64,000 bases of DNA from contig CAZQUE010000018.1 of NCBI GenBank assembly GCA_964596185.1, forward strand, positions 5,512-69,511, read 5' to 3'. This stretch comes from DYKG01 sp964596185 (GTDB lineage: Bacteria; Muiribacteriota; Ozemobacteria; Ozemobacterales; Ozemobacteraceae). Made by a program: the position numbers and the translations under genes. The stretch's first letter is position 1. The number at the start of each line of letters is the position of its first letter. Shown here piece by piece: positions 53,146 to 60,558 of this stretch. The notes beneath the pieces are model-generated. The model ran no database searches. It was not told the DNA's origin and saw nothing but the letters and a program-made list of their open reading frames with translations.

Positions 53146-53945
53146 GGTTTTGCCGGTTCGGCAGCGGGTCGCCAGCCTTCTTTTTTTCTGGCGACGAGTA
53201 GCCAGCTGTCTTTCAGGCTGTCAAAGTATTTGGTCAGCAAAAGATATGGACGAAGCAAAATCGGCGGCACCTTGTCGAGCATGTGGTCACAGCCTCGAAG
53301 CTCGAGGATTTCCAGATCGAGAAATTCAGCCAGCTGGATCAGGTCGGATCTGACATATTCGCGAATGTGTCCGCGCCATTGGCCCTGATACCAGAAATAT
53401 GAGGAAAATGGCGGCAGATTGGTTTTGCCGAAGAGTACGGCCAGTCTTTTTCGAACATTCACCGCGTTGGGAACGGTTATCAAAAGGAGCCCACGGGGAG
53501 ACAACAGTTCAAGAAGCCGGTTAAGAAGCTCGCGAGGCGAATCGTGCAAGTGTTCGAGAACGTCGTTGAGCATGACCATGTCGAATGAACCCGGTTGAAA
53601 TGGCAGTTTGCTTTCTGAGACTATTGCAAAGTCGATTTTACTTGCTTCGATGAAGCTCTTGATTTTAGCGAGGTTTTCCGGCTCTTGATGCCAGATATCA
53701 TTCAGGTCGTCTGTTCCAGAACATTTATAATCAAGATGCTGCAATACTGCGGTAACGTCGCAGGGACCACAGCCGAAATCGAGAATGCGACTGCCAGGCT
53801 GAAGGTATCGTTCGGCGGTAGCGGCAATGTTGGAGTATTTCCCGTGACCAAAAACGATTTCAGGAATCATGTATCCGGGAAAGGGGAAATCGTTGGTAAC
53901 TCGGGCAATCGCCTGGTTTATTCTATCTTTGGCCTGCTGATGCAT
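53142..53945 (-). CDS. class I SAM-dependent methyltransferase
   Basis: 267 residues. Motif I is ILDFGCGPCDV, followed by an acidic loop (SGTDDLNDI), FDMVMLNDVLEHLHDSPREL (motif typical of UbiE/Coq5-like methyltransferases) and LLLITVPNAVNVRKRL. The C-terminus adds hydrophobic segments. It lies within the sugar cluster in the opposite orientation, ending on the legB stop. O-methylation of a surface sugar is a reasonable guess; substrate is not shown. Confidence 0.82.
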   Translation of the reverse strand: MHQQAKDRINQAIARVTNDFPFPGYMIPEIVFGHGKYSNIAATAERYLQPGSRILDFGCGPCDVTAVLQHLDYKCSGTDDLNDIWHQEPENLAKIKSFIEASKIDFAIVSESKLPFQPGSFDMVMLNDVLEHLHDSPRELLNRLLELLSPRGLLLITVPNAVNVRKRLAVLFGKTNLPPFSSYFWYQGQWRGHIREYVRSDLIQLAEFLDLEILELRGCDHMLDKVPPILLRPYLLLTKYFDSLKDSWLLVARKKEGWRPAAEPAKP

Positions 53946-54255
53946 TAATTTGCTGCTTTCAGAAAGGATCAGTCATTGCGTTTGTAGCTAACGGAGAATT
54001 TACCATTTAATCAGGCAATTTTACAAACAATCATTCTTGATTACTCGAAGGCGGGTTTTGCGTCGGCAAGCTCAGTACAAACAATAGCTTGTGTGAAATT
54101 ATGGCCGCAAAGGGTTCTGTTGCGGGAAATCGGTATGAACTTTGAGATGGATTCCAGCACTTATGATTCTCAGAAAAAGAACTTAAAAATGGACAATCAA
54201 AGCGGCTAAAGATAGAATTTTGCTGAACGATCTGATTTTGGGAGTGTTTGATCAA
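53946..54255. other. intergenic region between divergent methyltransferase and legG
   Basis: About 310 bases with no convincing gene. It must hold promoters for both directions, but no clear -35/-10 pair was found. GGGAG at 54240-54244 is the probable ribosome-binding site of legG. A minus-strand frame across 54031-54303 has no motif, codes through the legG start and is taken as a shadow. Confidence 0.5.
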
Positions 54256-55431
54256 TTGCGAAAAATATGTGTTTTCACCGGCACTAGAGCCGATTATGGG
54301 CATTTATTCTGGCTGATGAAAGAAATAGAACAAGATCCTGAACTGCAACTGCAGCTTCTGGTCAGCGGCAGTCACCTTTCACCGGAATTTGGTCTAACGG
54401 TCAAAGTCATTGAAGAAGACGGCTTCGTCATCGATGAAAAGGTTGAAATGCTTTTATCAGCTGACTCTGCGGTTGCCACCTGCAAAGCAATGGGGCTGGG
54501 TCTGATCGGCTACAGCGAAGCTTTATCGCGTTTGCAGCCAGATCTGCTGATAATATTGGGTGACCGTTTTGAAGCGATGGCCGCTGCACAGGCGGCTTTG
54601 GTTACACGCATACCCATAGCTCACATCTATGGCGGAGAAACCTCTGAGGGTGCGATAGATGAAGCGATTCGGCATTCAATCACCAAGATGGCCACATATC
54701 ATTTTACCGCCGCCGAGGCTTACCGAAAAAGAGTCATTCAACTCGGCGAGCATCCTGAGCGCTGCTTCAATTACGGTGCCCCCGGGCTCGATCATCTCAG
54801 CCATACCCGGCTTTTAGATCGCGAAGAGCTTGAAGACTCGCTCAACTTCAAACTTGGCCGGCAGAATTTTCTGATTACTTATCACCCGGCCACTTTGGCA
54901 AACGAAGACAGCAACTTTGTTTTCAATGAAATTCTTGCGGCGTTAAAGAGTTTTCCTGAAGCACATTTCGTTTTAACCATGCCCAATGCCGATCCGCATA
55001 GCCGTGGCATAATCGAAGCCGGCCAGAAGTTTGCGGCAGAAATGCCCGAACGGGCATGTTTTTTCAGCAATCTTGGCCAGGTGCGCTATCTTAGCATGAT
55101 GAAGCATGCCGATGCAGTGATTGGAAATTCTTCGAGCGGCCTCGATGAAGCTCCGGCGCAGTTTGTGCCAACGGTTAACATCGGTGAACGCCAGAAGGGA
55201 AGATTGCGATCCGATTCGGTCATCGATGTCGAGCCTTTGCGAGAAAAGATAGTTGCAGGCATTAAACAAGCCCTTTCAAGCGATTTTCGAACAAAAATAA
55301 AGAATCAGGTTCCGGCTTACGGTTCGGGCGATGTTTCAAAGAAAATAGTCGCAACGATCAAGAGACTTGATCTTGCTGCGGGTACAATGAAAGAGTTCTA
55401 TGACGTTGATTTTCGGGAGCCAGAGGCATGA
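54256..55431 (+). CDS. legG: hydrolysing UDP-GlcNAc/NDP-sugar 2-epimerase, NeuC/LegG-like
   Basis: 391 residues from TTG 54256, chosen because it gives the family N-terminus (M)RKICVFTGTRADYGHLFWLM and has GGGAG 11 bases before it. Other motifs: IILGDRFEAMAAAQAA, PIAHIYGGETSEGAIDEAIRHSITKMA, FNYGAPGLDHL, and AVIGNSSSGLDEAP. The family releases the nucleotide while inverting C2, giving ManNAc or 2,4-diacetamido-6-deoxymannose. With LegB and LegI nearby the latter (LegG) fits. It overlaps legI by 4 bases (ATGA). Confidence 0.92.
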   Translation: MRKICVFTGTRADYGHLFWLMKEIEQDPELQLQLLVSGSHLSPEFGLTVKVIEEDGFVIDEKVEMLLSADSAVATCKAMGLGLIGYSEALSRLQPDLLIILGDRFEAMAAAQAALVTRIPIAHIYGGETSEGAIDEAIRHSITKMATYHFTAAEAYRKRVIQLGEHPERCFNYGAPGLDHLSHTRLLDREELEDSLNFKLGRQNFLITYHPATLANEDSNFVFNEILAALKSFPEAHFVLTMPNADPHSRGIIEAGQKFAAEMPERACFFSNLGQVRYLSMMKHADAVIGNSSSGLDEAPAQFVPTVNIGERQKGRLRSDSVIDVEPLREKIVAGIKQALSSDFRTKIKNQVPAYGSGDVSKKIVATIKRLDLAAGTMKEFYDVDFREPEA

Positions 55432-56504
55432 AAAAAACAATTGTAATTGCCGAAGCGGGTGTTAATCACAATGGGTCGGAATCATTGGCCCGGGAGCTGA
55501 TCGATGCTGCGGTAGAGGCCGGCGCCGATTTTGTAAAATTTCAGACCTTCAAAGCGGCCGAGATTTCAGGGCAGAATGCCCCTTTGGCTGAATATCAGGC
55601 AGCGGCGCTCAAAGAGGCCGACAGCCAGCTGAAAATGCTGCAGAAGCTAGAAATTTCTTATGAAATGCATCGTAATCTGCAGAATTATTGCCGGCAAAAG
55701 AATATCAGCTTCATTTCGACCGCTTTCGACTGCGAAAGTCTGCGTTTTTTGAGTGAAGACCTGCAGATCGACCTGATAAAAATACCTTCGGGAGAGCTTT
55801 TCAATCCGCTGCTGTTGATCGATGCAGGGCGCACCGGCAAACCAGTGGTTCTTTCAACGGGCATGGCCTCTCTTGGCGATGTTGAAACGGCACTAGGGGT
55901 TCTTGCCTATGGCATGCTCAATACTTCGAACAAACCCAGCATTAAAACATTTAAAGAAGCATTCGTTTCAGCCGGAGGGCAAAAATTGCTTGCAGAAAGG
56001 GTCAGGTTGCTACATTGCGTTACCGAGTATCCTGCGGCATTTTCTGATTTGAATCTGCGGGTTCTTGATACGATGCGTATGGCCTTTGGGCTAGAAGTCG
56101 GGTTGTCAGATCATTCACCGGGAATCAACATGGCCATTGCTGCGGTTGCCCGCGGGGCAACGATGATCGAGAAGCATTTCACCATCGATCGAAACCTGCC
56201 CGGGCCTGATCACAAAGCCTCGCTCGAACCGCATGAGTTGCTCGAAATGATTAGAGGAATTCGCGAAGTTGAGCTGGCGCTGGGCAATGGCAAGAAGATT
56301 CCGAACCGGGCTGAACTGAAGATAGCTGATGTAGCAAGGCGTAGTCTGGTCGCTGCCGCCGATATAGCAGCAGGCGAGGCATTCAGCAGCGAGAATGTCG
56401 GGTTAAAAAGGCCAGGAACAGGGCTTTCCCCGATGCTGTATTTTGAAATTCTCGGCAAAAACGCACCAAGATGCTTCAAAAAGGGAGAGATGCTTGAATT
56501 CTGA
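55428..56504 (+). CDS. legI: N-acetylneuraminate/legionaminate synthase
   Basis: 358 residues. It condenses phosphoenolpyruvate with ManNAc or its 6-deoxy diacetamido analogue to form a nonulosonic acid. N-terminal TIM-barrel motifs: IVIAEAGVNHNGS, ADFVKFQTFKA, STAFDCESL, IKIPSGE, VLSTGMA, and GLSDHSPG. The C-terminal SAF (antifreeze-like) domain is at about 290-355 (RRSLVAAADIAAGE). All active-site motifs are present. Coupled to legG upstream; the next methyltransferase starts within its end. The sequence alone cannot separate NeuB, PseI and LegI; LegI is preferred from context. Confidence 0.93.
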   Translation: MKKTIVIAEAGVNHNGSESLARELIDAAVEAGADFVKFQTFKAAEISGQNAPLAEYQAAALKEADSQLKMLQKLEISYEMHRNLQNYCRQKNISFISTAFDCESLRFLSEDLQIDLIKIPSGELFNPLLLIDAGRTGKPVVLSTGMASLGDVETALGVLAYGMLNTSNKPSIKTFKEAFVSAGGQKLLAERVRLLHCVTEYPAAFSDLNLRVLDTMRMAFGLEVGLSDHSPGINMAIAAVARGATMIEKHFTIDRNLPGPDHKASLEPHELLEMIRGIREVELALGNGKKIPNRAELKIADVARRSLVAAADIAAGEAFSSENVGLKRPGTGLSPMLYFEILGKNAPRCFKKGEMLEF

Positions 56505-57186
56505 AAACTTTGTTGCCAACGATAATCTGCAAATCTGGGATGAAATTTTTAAAAAGCGCAGTTGGGGAAAGTACCCGCCGATACCTCTGGTCAGGTTCGT
56601 AGCCCGGAATTTTTTTGCAGTGCCTGACCGGCGGTCGGTAAGGATTCTTGAGCTTGGTTCCGGGCCGGGGGCGAATCTCTGGTTCATGGCCCGCGAGGGT
56701 TTTTGTGTTTACGGCATCGATGGCAGTCCGGCTGCTTGTGAAATAGCCAGCCAGAGGCTGAGAGATGAAAAGCTTGACAACAGGGTCGGCAGAATCGTTG
56801 TCGGCGACTATTTTGACCAGCTCGATCAATTTGCTGACGACTATTTCGATGCGATCATCGACGTTGAAAGCCTTTGCTGCAACCCGTTTGAGCGCACCAG
56901 GCAGATTATTGCCCGGGCTTTTTCAAAGCTCAAGAGTGGTGGTCGCATGTTCAGCATCGCTTTTGCTGACGGCACCTGGGGGCTTGAAGGCGAGAACGTT
57001 GATCATCACGCCTTGTACCCTGTTGAGGGGCCTCTGGCTGGGGAGGGCTTCAACCGGTTCACAACCAGGGAAGACATTGAAGAGCTCTATAAATGTGCTT
57101 CTTTGGCAAATTTAGAAAGACAGGAGCTTTTGTTTGAGAACGGGCACAAAGTCTGTGAGTGGCTCATCGAAACGCAAAAAAGATAA
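56494..57186 (+). CDS. class I SAM-dependent methyltransferase
   Basis: 230 residues from TTG 56494, chosen because GGGAGAG (56483-56489) lies just before it and the longer frame runs far back into legI. Motif I is ILELGSGPGANLWFMAREG, motif II FDAIIDVESLCCN, then FSKLKSGGRMFSIAFADG. It resembles 3-demethylubiquinone-type methyltransferases. Coupled to legI by an 11-base overlap, so a role in modifying the nonulosonic acid or a linked sugar is likely but unproven. Confidence 0.85.
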   Translation: MNSENFVANDNLQIWDEIFKKRSWGKYPPIPLVRFVARNFFAVPDRRSVRILELGSGPGANLWFMAREGFCVYGIDGSPAACEIASQRLRDEKLDNRVGRIVVGDYFDQLDQFADDYFDAIIDVESLCCNPFERTRQIIARAFSKLKSGGRMFSIAFADGTWGLEGENVDHHALYPVEGPLAGEGFNRFTTREDIEELYKCASLANLERQELLFENGHKVCEWLIETQKR

Positions 57187-57200
57187 GAAAAAGGTTTTGC

Positions 57201-57443
57201 TCAGGCCGCCCTGGCCTGGGTGCTCAGCATCATTGAGGCAATACTGAGATGGTAATCCAGGTCAGGCCATTCTATTCCGGTTTTTTTACAAATGAAGCGA
57301 TAATTACTAAGCTGTTTGATTGTTGCCTGTTGTAATTCCGGATACCAGGCCATAGGGGTCAGAATAACTCTGCCGTCTGCCAATTCAACGTGAAGATATT
57401 TGTTGTCAAAGCAAACAGACTTACCCTTTATTAAAATACTCAT
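57201..57443 (-). CDS. DUF2442 family small protein
   Basis: 80 residues. VCFDNKYLHVELADGRVILTPMAWYPELQQAT and IEWPDLDYHLSIASMM match the DUF2442 pattern (DGR, P-x-x-W-x-P-x-L, WPDLDxxLS). AGGAGGG precedes the ATG. It overlaps the DUF4160 gene by 23 bases, a pairing seen in many genomes and suspected of being a toxin-antitoxin-type module. No activity can be read from sequence. Confidence 0.82.
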   Translation of the reverse strand: MSILIKGKSVCFDNKYLHVELADGRVILTPMAWYPELQQATIKQLSNYRFICKKTGIEWPDLDYHLSIASMMLSTQARAA

Positions 57444-57654
57444 TCCAGGCCCTCCTGAATTTTCCTTGATGCAGTTTTGTTATTGCGAGTGCTTTCTTCA
57501 AGGACGCAGGCTTCATATAGTTTTCGATAACACTCAAAGTTATCAGATTGATTTTGGCATATTCTTCTGCCCTTGCAACATGTATATGCATAGGCTCATG
57601 CTCATTTGCGTAGAAGAAAAAATGAAAACCGTTTTCAATTAGTAATGTCGGCAT
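57421..57654 (-). CDS. DUF4160 family small protein
   Basis: 77 residues. MPTLLIENGFHFFFYANEHEPMHIHV is the hallmark of DUF4160 (positions 1-26; EHxPxHxHV motif), and the later KLHQGKFRRAWNEY is typical. It is the first gene of a two-gene unit with DUF2442. The His-rich motif could bind metal or be catalytic; the function is not established. The pair sits between the plus-strand leg genes and legF as a small insert in the sugar region. Confidence 0.82.
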   Translation of the reverse strand: MPTLLIENGFHFFFYANEHEPMHIHVARAEEYAKINLITLSVIENYMKPASLKKALAITKLHQGKFRRAWNEYFNKG

Positions 57655-57715
57655 GCTATCCCTGAAATAATTTTAATTCAGTAAAAAAACAAAATCAACC
57701 AGACCTGGAATTTTA

Positions 57716-58408
57716 TTAGGGTGAGGTTTCCAGCAAAAGGTTGGCGAGGCGCAGGTCGTATTCGCTGTCGATGTCTATAGAGCGCTCAGAGGGCATGATA
57801 TAGGCCAGGGTCTGCCGGTTTTGCAGGGTTGCGGTCTTGAGAACGAAGTTGCAGGCGGCAACAAAAATGGCTCCGTTCTGGGCGTAGGTTTTGGGCAGCT
57901 GCTGGCGGCAGGCGATTTTTTCTTCAACCGGAAACAGAGGTTCGATTCTTTGCTGAGCATCTATTTTATAGGCCCAGTATGGGCTTTTGCTGTTTTCTGT
58001 GACCGAAACGCAAGTCTCGGCGCCTTTTTTGACACAAAGTTCGATGGCCTGATCAATGTCTTGGGCATTTCGAAATGGCGAGGTCGGCTGCAACAGCACC
58101 ATATAATCGTATTTTTCAGCCAAGGTTTCAAGAGCGTGAATTACAGGGTCTATGCCTGAAGACCCATCTCTGGCCAGTTCAGCTGGGCGCATAAAAGGCA
58201 CTTCAGCGTTAAACTGCCGGGCAACATTGGCTATTTCTGCGTCATCGGTAGAAACAATGATGCGATCTAGGTAAGCAGATGATCTGGCTGCGGCTATTGT
58301 CCAGGCAATAAGCGGCTTCCCGCCAAGATCGCGAATATTCTTGCGCGGCACGCCTTTCGAGCCGCCGCGAGCCGGAATTATAGCGAGAACAGTTTTGTCG
58401 TCGATCAC
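57716..58408 (-). CDS. legF: CMP-nonulosonate cytidylyltransferase (NeuA/LegF-like)
   Basis: 230 residues. It activates sialic or legionaminic acid with CTP. Motifs: AIIPARGGSKGVPRKNIRDLGGKPLIAWTI (positions 9-38), IIVSTDDAEIANVA, LLQPTSPFRNAQDID, and the C-terminal ERSIDIDSEYDLRLAN. All family motifs are intact. It overlaps ptmE by 4 bases (ATGA) on the minus strand, the order also seen in Campylobacter legionaminic clusters. It is the last step before transfer. Confidence 0.93.
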   Translation of the reverse strand: MIDDKTVLAIIPARGGSKGVPRKNIRDLGGKPLIAWTIAAARSSAYLDRIIVSTDDAEIANVARQFNAEVPFMRPAELARDGSSGIDPVIHALETLAEKYDYMVLLQPTSPFRNAQDIDQAIELCVKKGAETCVSVTENSKSPYWAYKIDAQQRIEPLFPVEEKIACRQQLPKTYAQNGAIFVAACNFVLKTATLQNRQTLAYIMPSERSIDIDSEYDLRLANLLLETSP

Positions 58409-59478
58409 TTAAAAACCTCGTCGTAGTCTGAACGGGCCCGGGTCAGGTCTTCGATCCGGCCAATGTCTATCCAGTATTCGCGAATGGGAAAAGCCATGAC
58501 TTTTTTTCCTTCTGCAACCAGGTCGTTGAAAAAATCGGTCATTTCTACCCTGGTATTTTTCGGCATCATATCGAGAGTTTCCGGAGAGAGAACGTAGATG
58601 CCGGCATTGACAAAGAATTTGTGCAGGGGCTTTTCATCAACATTAAGCAAATGCGACTCTTCAACCCGGGCGACACCGAAAGGAATTTTCAGGCTAAGCT
58701 GGCGCACACACATAGTTGCAAAAGAATCGTTCAAGCGGTGAAAATCGAGAAGATGCAGGATACTCAGGGTGGTCAGCACATCGCAATTAATAACGATCAG
58801 TGGTTTTTGCGGCTTTTCGGGCAGAAGCGACAAACCGCCGGCGGTACCATAGCGCTGTTCTTCAGAACAATATTCGATTTTCACTCCCCACTTTGAGCCA
58901 TCGCCGATCTTTTCGACAATTTGCTGACCAAGATAGTTGATAATTATAAAAAATCTTTTGAAGCCAAAGTCGATGAAGTTGGTGAGAATAGTCTCGATAA
59001 CCGGTCGACCACTGACTTCAATCAATGGCTTGGGGCAGTTTTTGGTCAAGTCACCAAGACGGGTACCTAGCCCTCCGGCCATGATTACAACCCAGTTATC
59101 GACTCCGCCAATTTTCAGGTTTTGCAGCAGTTCCAGGCCAATAATGCAGCCTTGTGCATCTAGAATTGGCATCTGGCCGAGGCCGAGATCGCGCATGGTT
59201 TCGATTACTTTTTCTTTCGGCGTACCTTCGCGGCAATGGCAGAAATTGCGATTCATTATTCCCTCGACCGGGTCTTCGAGGGAGCTTCCCTGAAGCATGG
59301 CTTTGCGAACATCACCATCGGTAACGACACCGAGAAGTTTGCTTGAAGAATCGATGATCAGCGCCATTCTTTTCGGCAGAAAAGCTTTGTGATCGGGTGA
59401 AAATTTTTCGTCGATTACTTCAATTGCCCGGGCAATTGTGTCATGTGGTGAAATCAGGGCTCTTTGCCAGTCGCTCAT
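58405..59478 (-). CDS. ptmE: CBS-domain sugar nucleotidyltransferase, PtmE-like
   Basis: 357 residues. Two CBS motifs at about 5-120 (MALIDSSSKLLGVVTDGDVRKA, and MPILDAQGCIIGLEL) precede a nucleotidyltransferase domain (about 125-350) with VVIMAGGLGTRLGDLTKNCPKPLIEV, VINCDVLTTL and FVNAGIYVLSP. This CBS-plus-transferase layout is that of PtmE, the glucosamine-1-phosphate guanylyltransferase of the legionaminic route. It starts on the stop of the four-helix-bundle gene (ATGA) and is coupled to legF. The nucleotide specificity (GDP) is inferred from homology only. Confidence 0.88.
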   Translation of the reverse strand: MSDWQRALISPHDTIARAIEVIDEKFSPDHKAFLPKRMALIIDSSSKLLGVVTDGDVRKAMLQGSSLEDPVEGIMNRNFCHCREGTPKEKVIETMRDLGLGQMPILDAQGCIIGLELLQNLKIGGVDNWVVIMAGGLGTRLGDLTKNCPKPLIEVSGRPVIETILTNFIDFGFKRFFIIINYLGQQIVEKIGDGSKWGVKIEYCSEEQRYGTAGGLSLLPEKPQKPLIVINCDVLTTLSILHLLDFHRLNDSFATMCVRQLSLKIPFGVARVEESHLLNVDEKPLHKFFVNAGIYVLSPETLDMMPKNTRVEMTDFFNDLVAEGKKVMAFPIREYWIDIGRIEDLTRARSDYDEVFK

Positions 59479-59900
59479 TGGTTTTTCCTGTCGTGCTCGT
59501 CATCGTCATCGTAATCGTAATCGCCAACCAATTCACAAAATTGTCCGGACATCTTCTTTGGTTCAGTCATTCTCGAAAGCATAGAAACAATTCGATGCAA
59601 AAGACTTTTAAATTCATGTAATTGAAGTTCATCAATAATTTTTATTGCGAAAAGAATATCAAAAACAGCACAACACTCAAAAGATGAACCACGAGCTATT
59701 TCAAAAAATCTTTTTCTATCGGCAGCAGAACGCTTTCCATTGCCCTCGGCAATGTTTAATGGAATAGACTGAGAAGCTCTTAGAAGCTGATCCCTCAAAT
59801 GGCGGTTCTGTCCCGATAATTTCTGGCAAAACAAGTTTGTCTGAGCTGTGAACTTAACAGAAACAAGATAAACATCTAGTTTTTCGTGATCAAAAATCAT
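59475..59900 (-). CDS. four-helix-bundle protein (S23/IVS-like)
   Basis: 141 residues. KLSGQNRHLRDQLLRASQSIPLNIAEGNGK and FFEIARGSSFECCAVFDI are the classic motifs of the four-helix-bundle family found in 23S rRNA intervening sequences and, as Avd, in diversity-generating retroelements. The function of stand-alone copies is unknown. The tail YDYDDDDEHD comes from a hexanucleotide array in the DNA, and a second array lies just upstream of the gene. The stop overlaps the ptmE start (ATGA), so it leads the ptmE-legF operon. No rRNA gene or reverse transcriptase is in the window. Confidence 0.9.
   Translation of the reverse strand: MIFDHEKLDVYLVSVKFTAQTNLFCQKLSGQNRHLRDQLLRASQSIPLNIAEGNGKRSAADRKRFFEIARGSSFECCAVFDILFAIKIIDELQLHEFKSLLHRIVSMLSRMTEPKKMSGQFCELVGDYDYDDDDEHDRKNQ
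59491..59526. repeat. degenerate hexanucleotide array in the 3' end of the four-helix gene
   Basis: Six consecutive hexamers of form TCGNNN (TCGTGC, TCGTCA, TCGTCA, TCGTAA, TCGTAA, TCGCCA) on the plus strand. They encode the Asp/Tyr/Glu/His-rich C-terminal tail of the four-helix-bundle protein. The first unit is the reverse complement of the array at 59937-59984. Confidence 0.8.
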
Positions 59901-59935
59901 TCTGATCTACTCAACCTCTTCAGGTGAGAATATAT

Positions 59936-59984
<49 letters not shown>

Positions 59985-60066
59985 TAAAACAGAGTAGCAT
60001 AACATCTGACACAATGGCAAAACAATAAATATTGCCCGAAAGGGGCAGCTATGCTATTATCGCAGC

Positions 60067-60288
60067 ATGGGTTTTTACTATATAGTTCCGACATTTTTAA
60101 CGATTTTGTTCATGTTTTCGTATCTTCTGGTGCATTTCATGCTGGGAGTGTTCGATCGCATCAACTTTTTCTGGGACTGGTGGGACGACAAACGCAAGGC
60201 TTTTCCTGCATTGATCGTTCTCGAACTCGCCTATTTCGGAGCGATTCTTTATTATATCGTCTACTGGGAATTATCCGGCAACGTTTGA
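60067..60288 (+). CDS. small membrane protein of unknown function
   Basis: 73 residues. Two hydrophobic segments (about 4-28 and 48-68) separated by an acidic/basic loop (DWWDDKRKAFPA). The composition and charge distribution look like a genuine two-helix membrane protein. No strong Shine-Dalgarno is seen before ATG 60067. A frame on the other strand across its start reads through the microsatellite and is rejected. Family not recognised. Confidence 0.55.
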   Translation: MGFYYIVPTFLTILFMFSYLLVHFMLGVFDRINFFWDWWDDKRKAFPALIVLELAYFGAILYYIVYWELSGNV

Positions 60289-60406
60289 ATCCGGCAGTCA
60301 AGATCTGCCTAAGATTTCGTTGGGCGATGCCTGAATATCGTATTATCTTCTCATTAAGCAGCCAAGCCACGAAGCTTTACTAGAAGACATCTCAAAATTC
60401 ATAAAC

Positions 60407-60472
60407 GTCATGCCTGTGCAGGCAGGCATCCGGGATACTTTGAACTGGATTCCCGCCTACGCGGGAATGACA
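60407..60472. repeat. dispersed composite palindromic repeat
   Basis: Two adjacent palindromes: ATGCCTG...CAGGCAT (about 60409-60429) and ATTCCCGC-CTAC-GCGGGAAT (about 60449-60468), bounded by GTCAT and ATGAC. The same blocks in the same order, decayed, occur at 46033-46090. The form resembles REP/MITE-like elements common between bacterial genes. It fills most of the 270-base gap before the TagA fusion gene. Confidence 0.75.
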
Positions 60473-60558
60473 AGAACGAATCAGCTTATTTGAGGTCGCT
60501 TAAGAGTACACAAATTTTTGGGCTATGTGCGAACCGTTGATAAGACGATAAATCAATT

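Noticed and set aside
59475..59900. Diversity-generating retroelement
   Set aside because: The four-helix protein is Avd-like, but no reverse transcriptase, template repeat or variable repeat was found.
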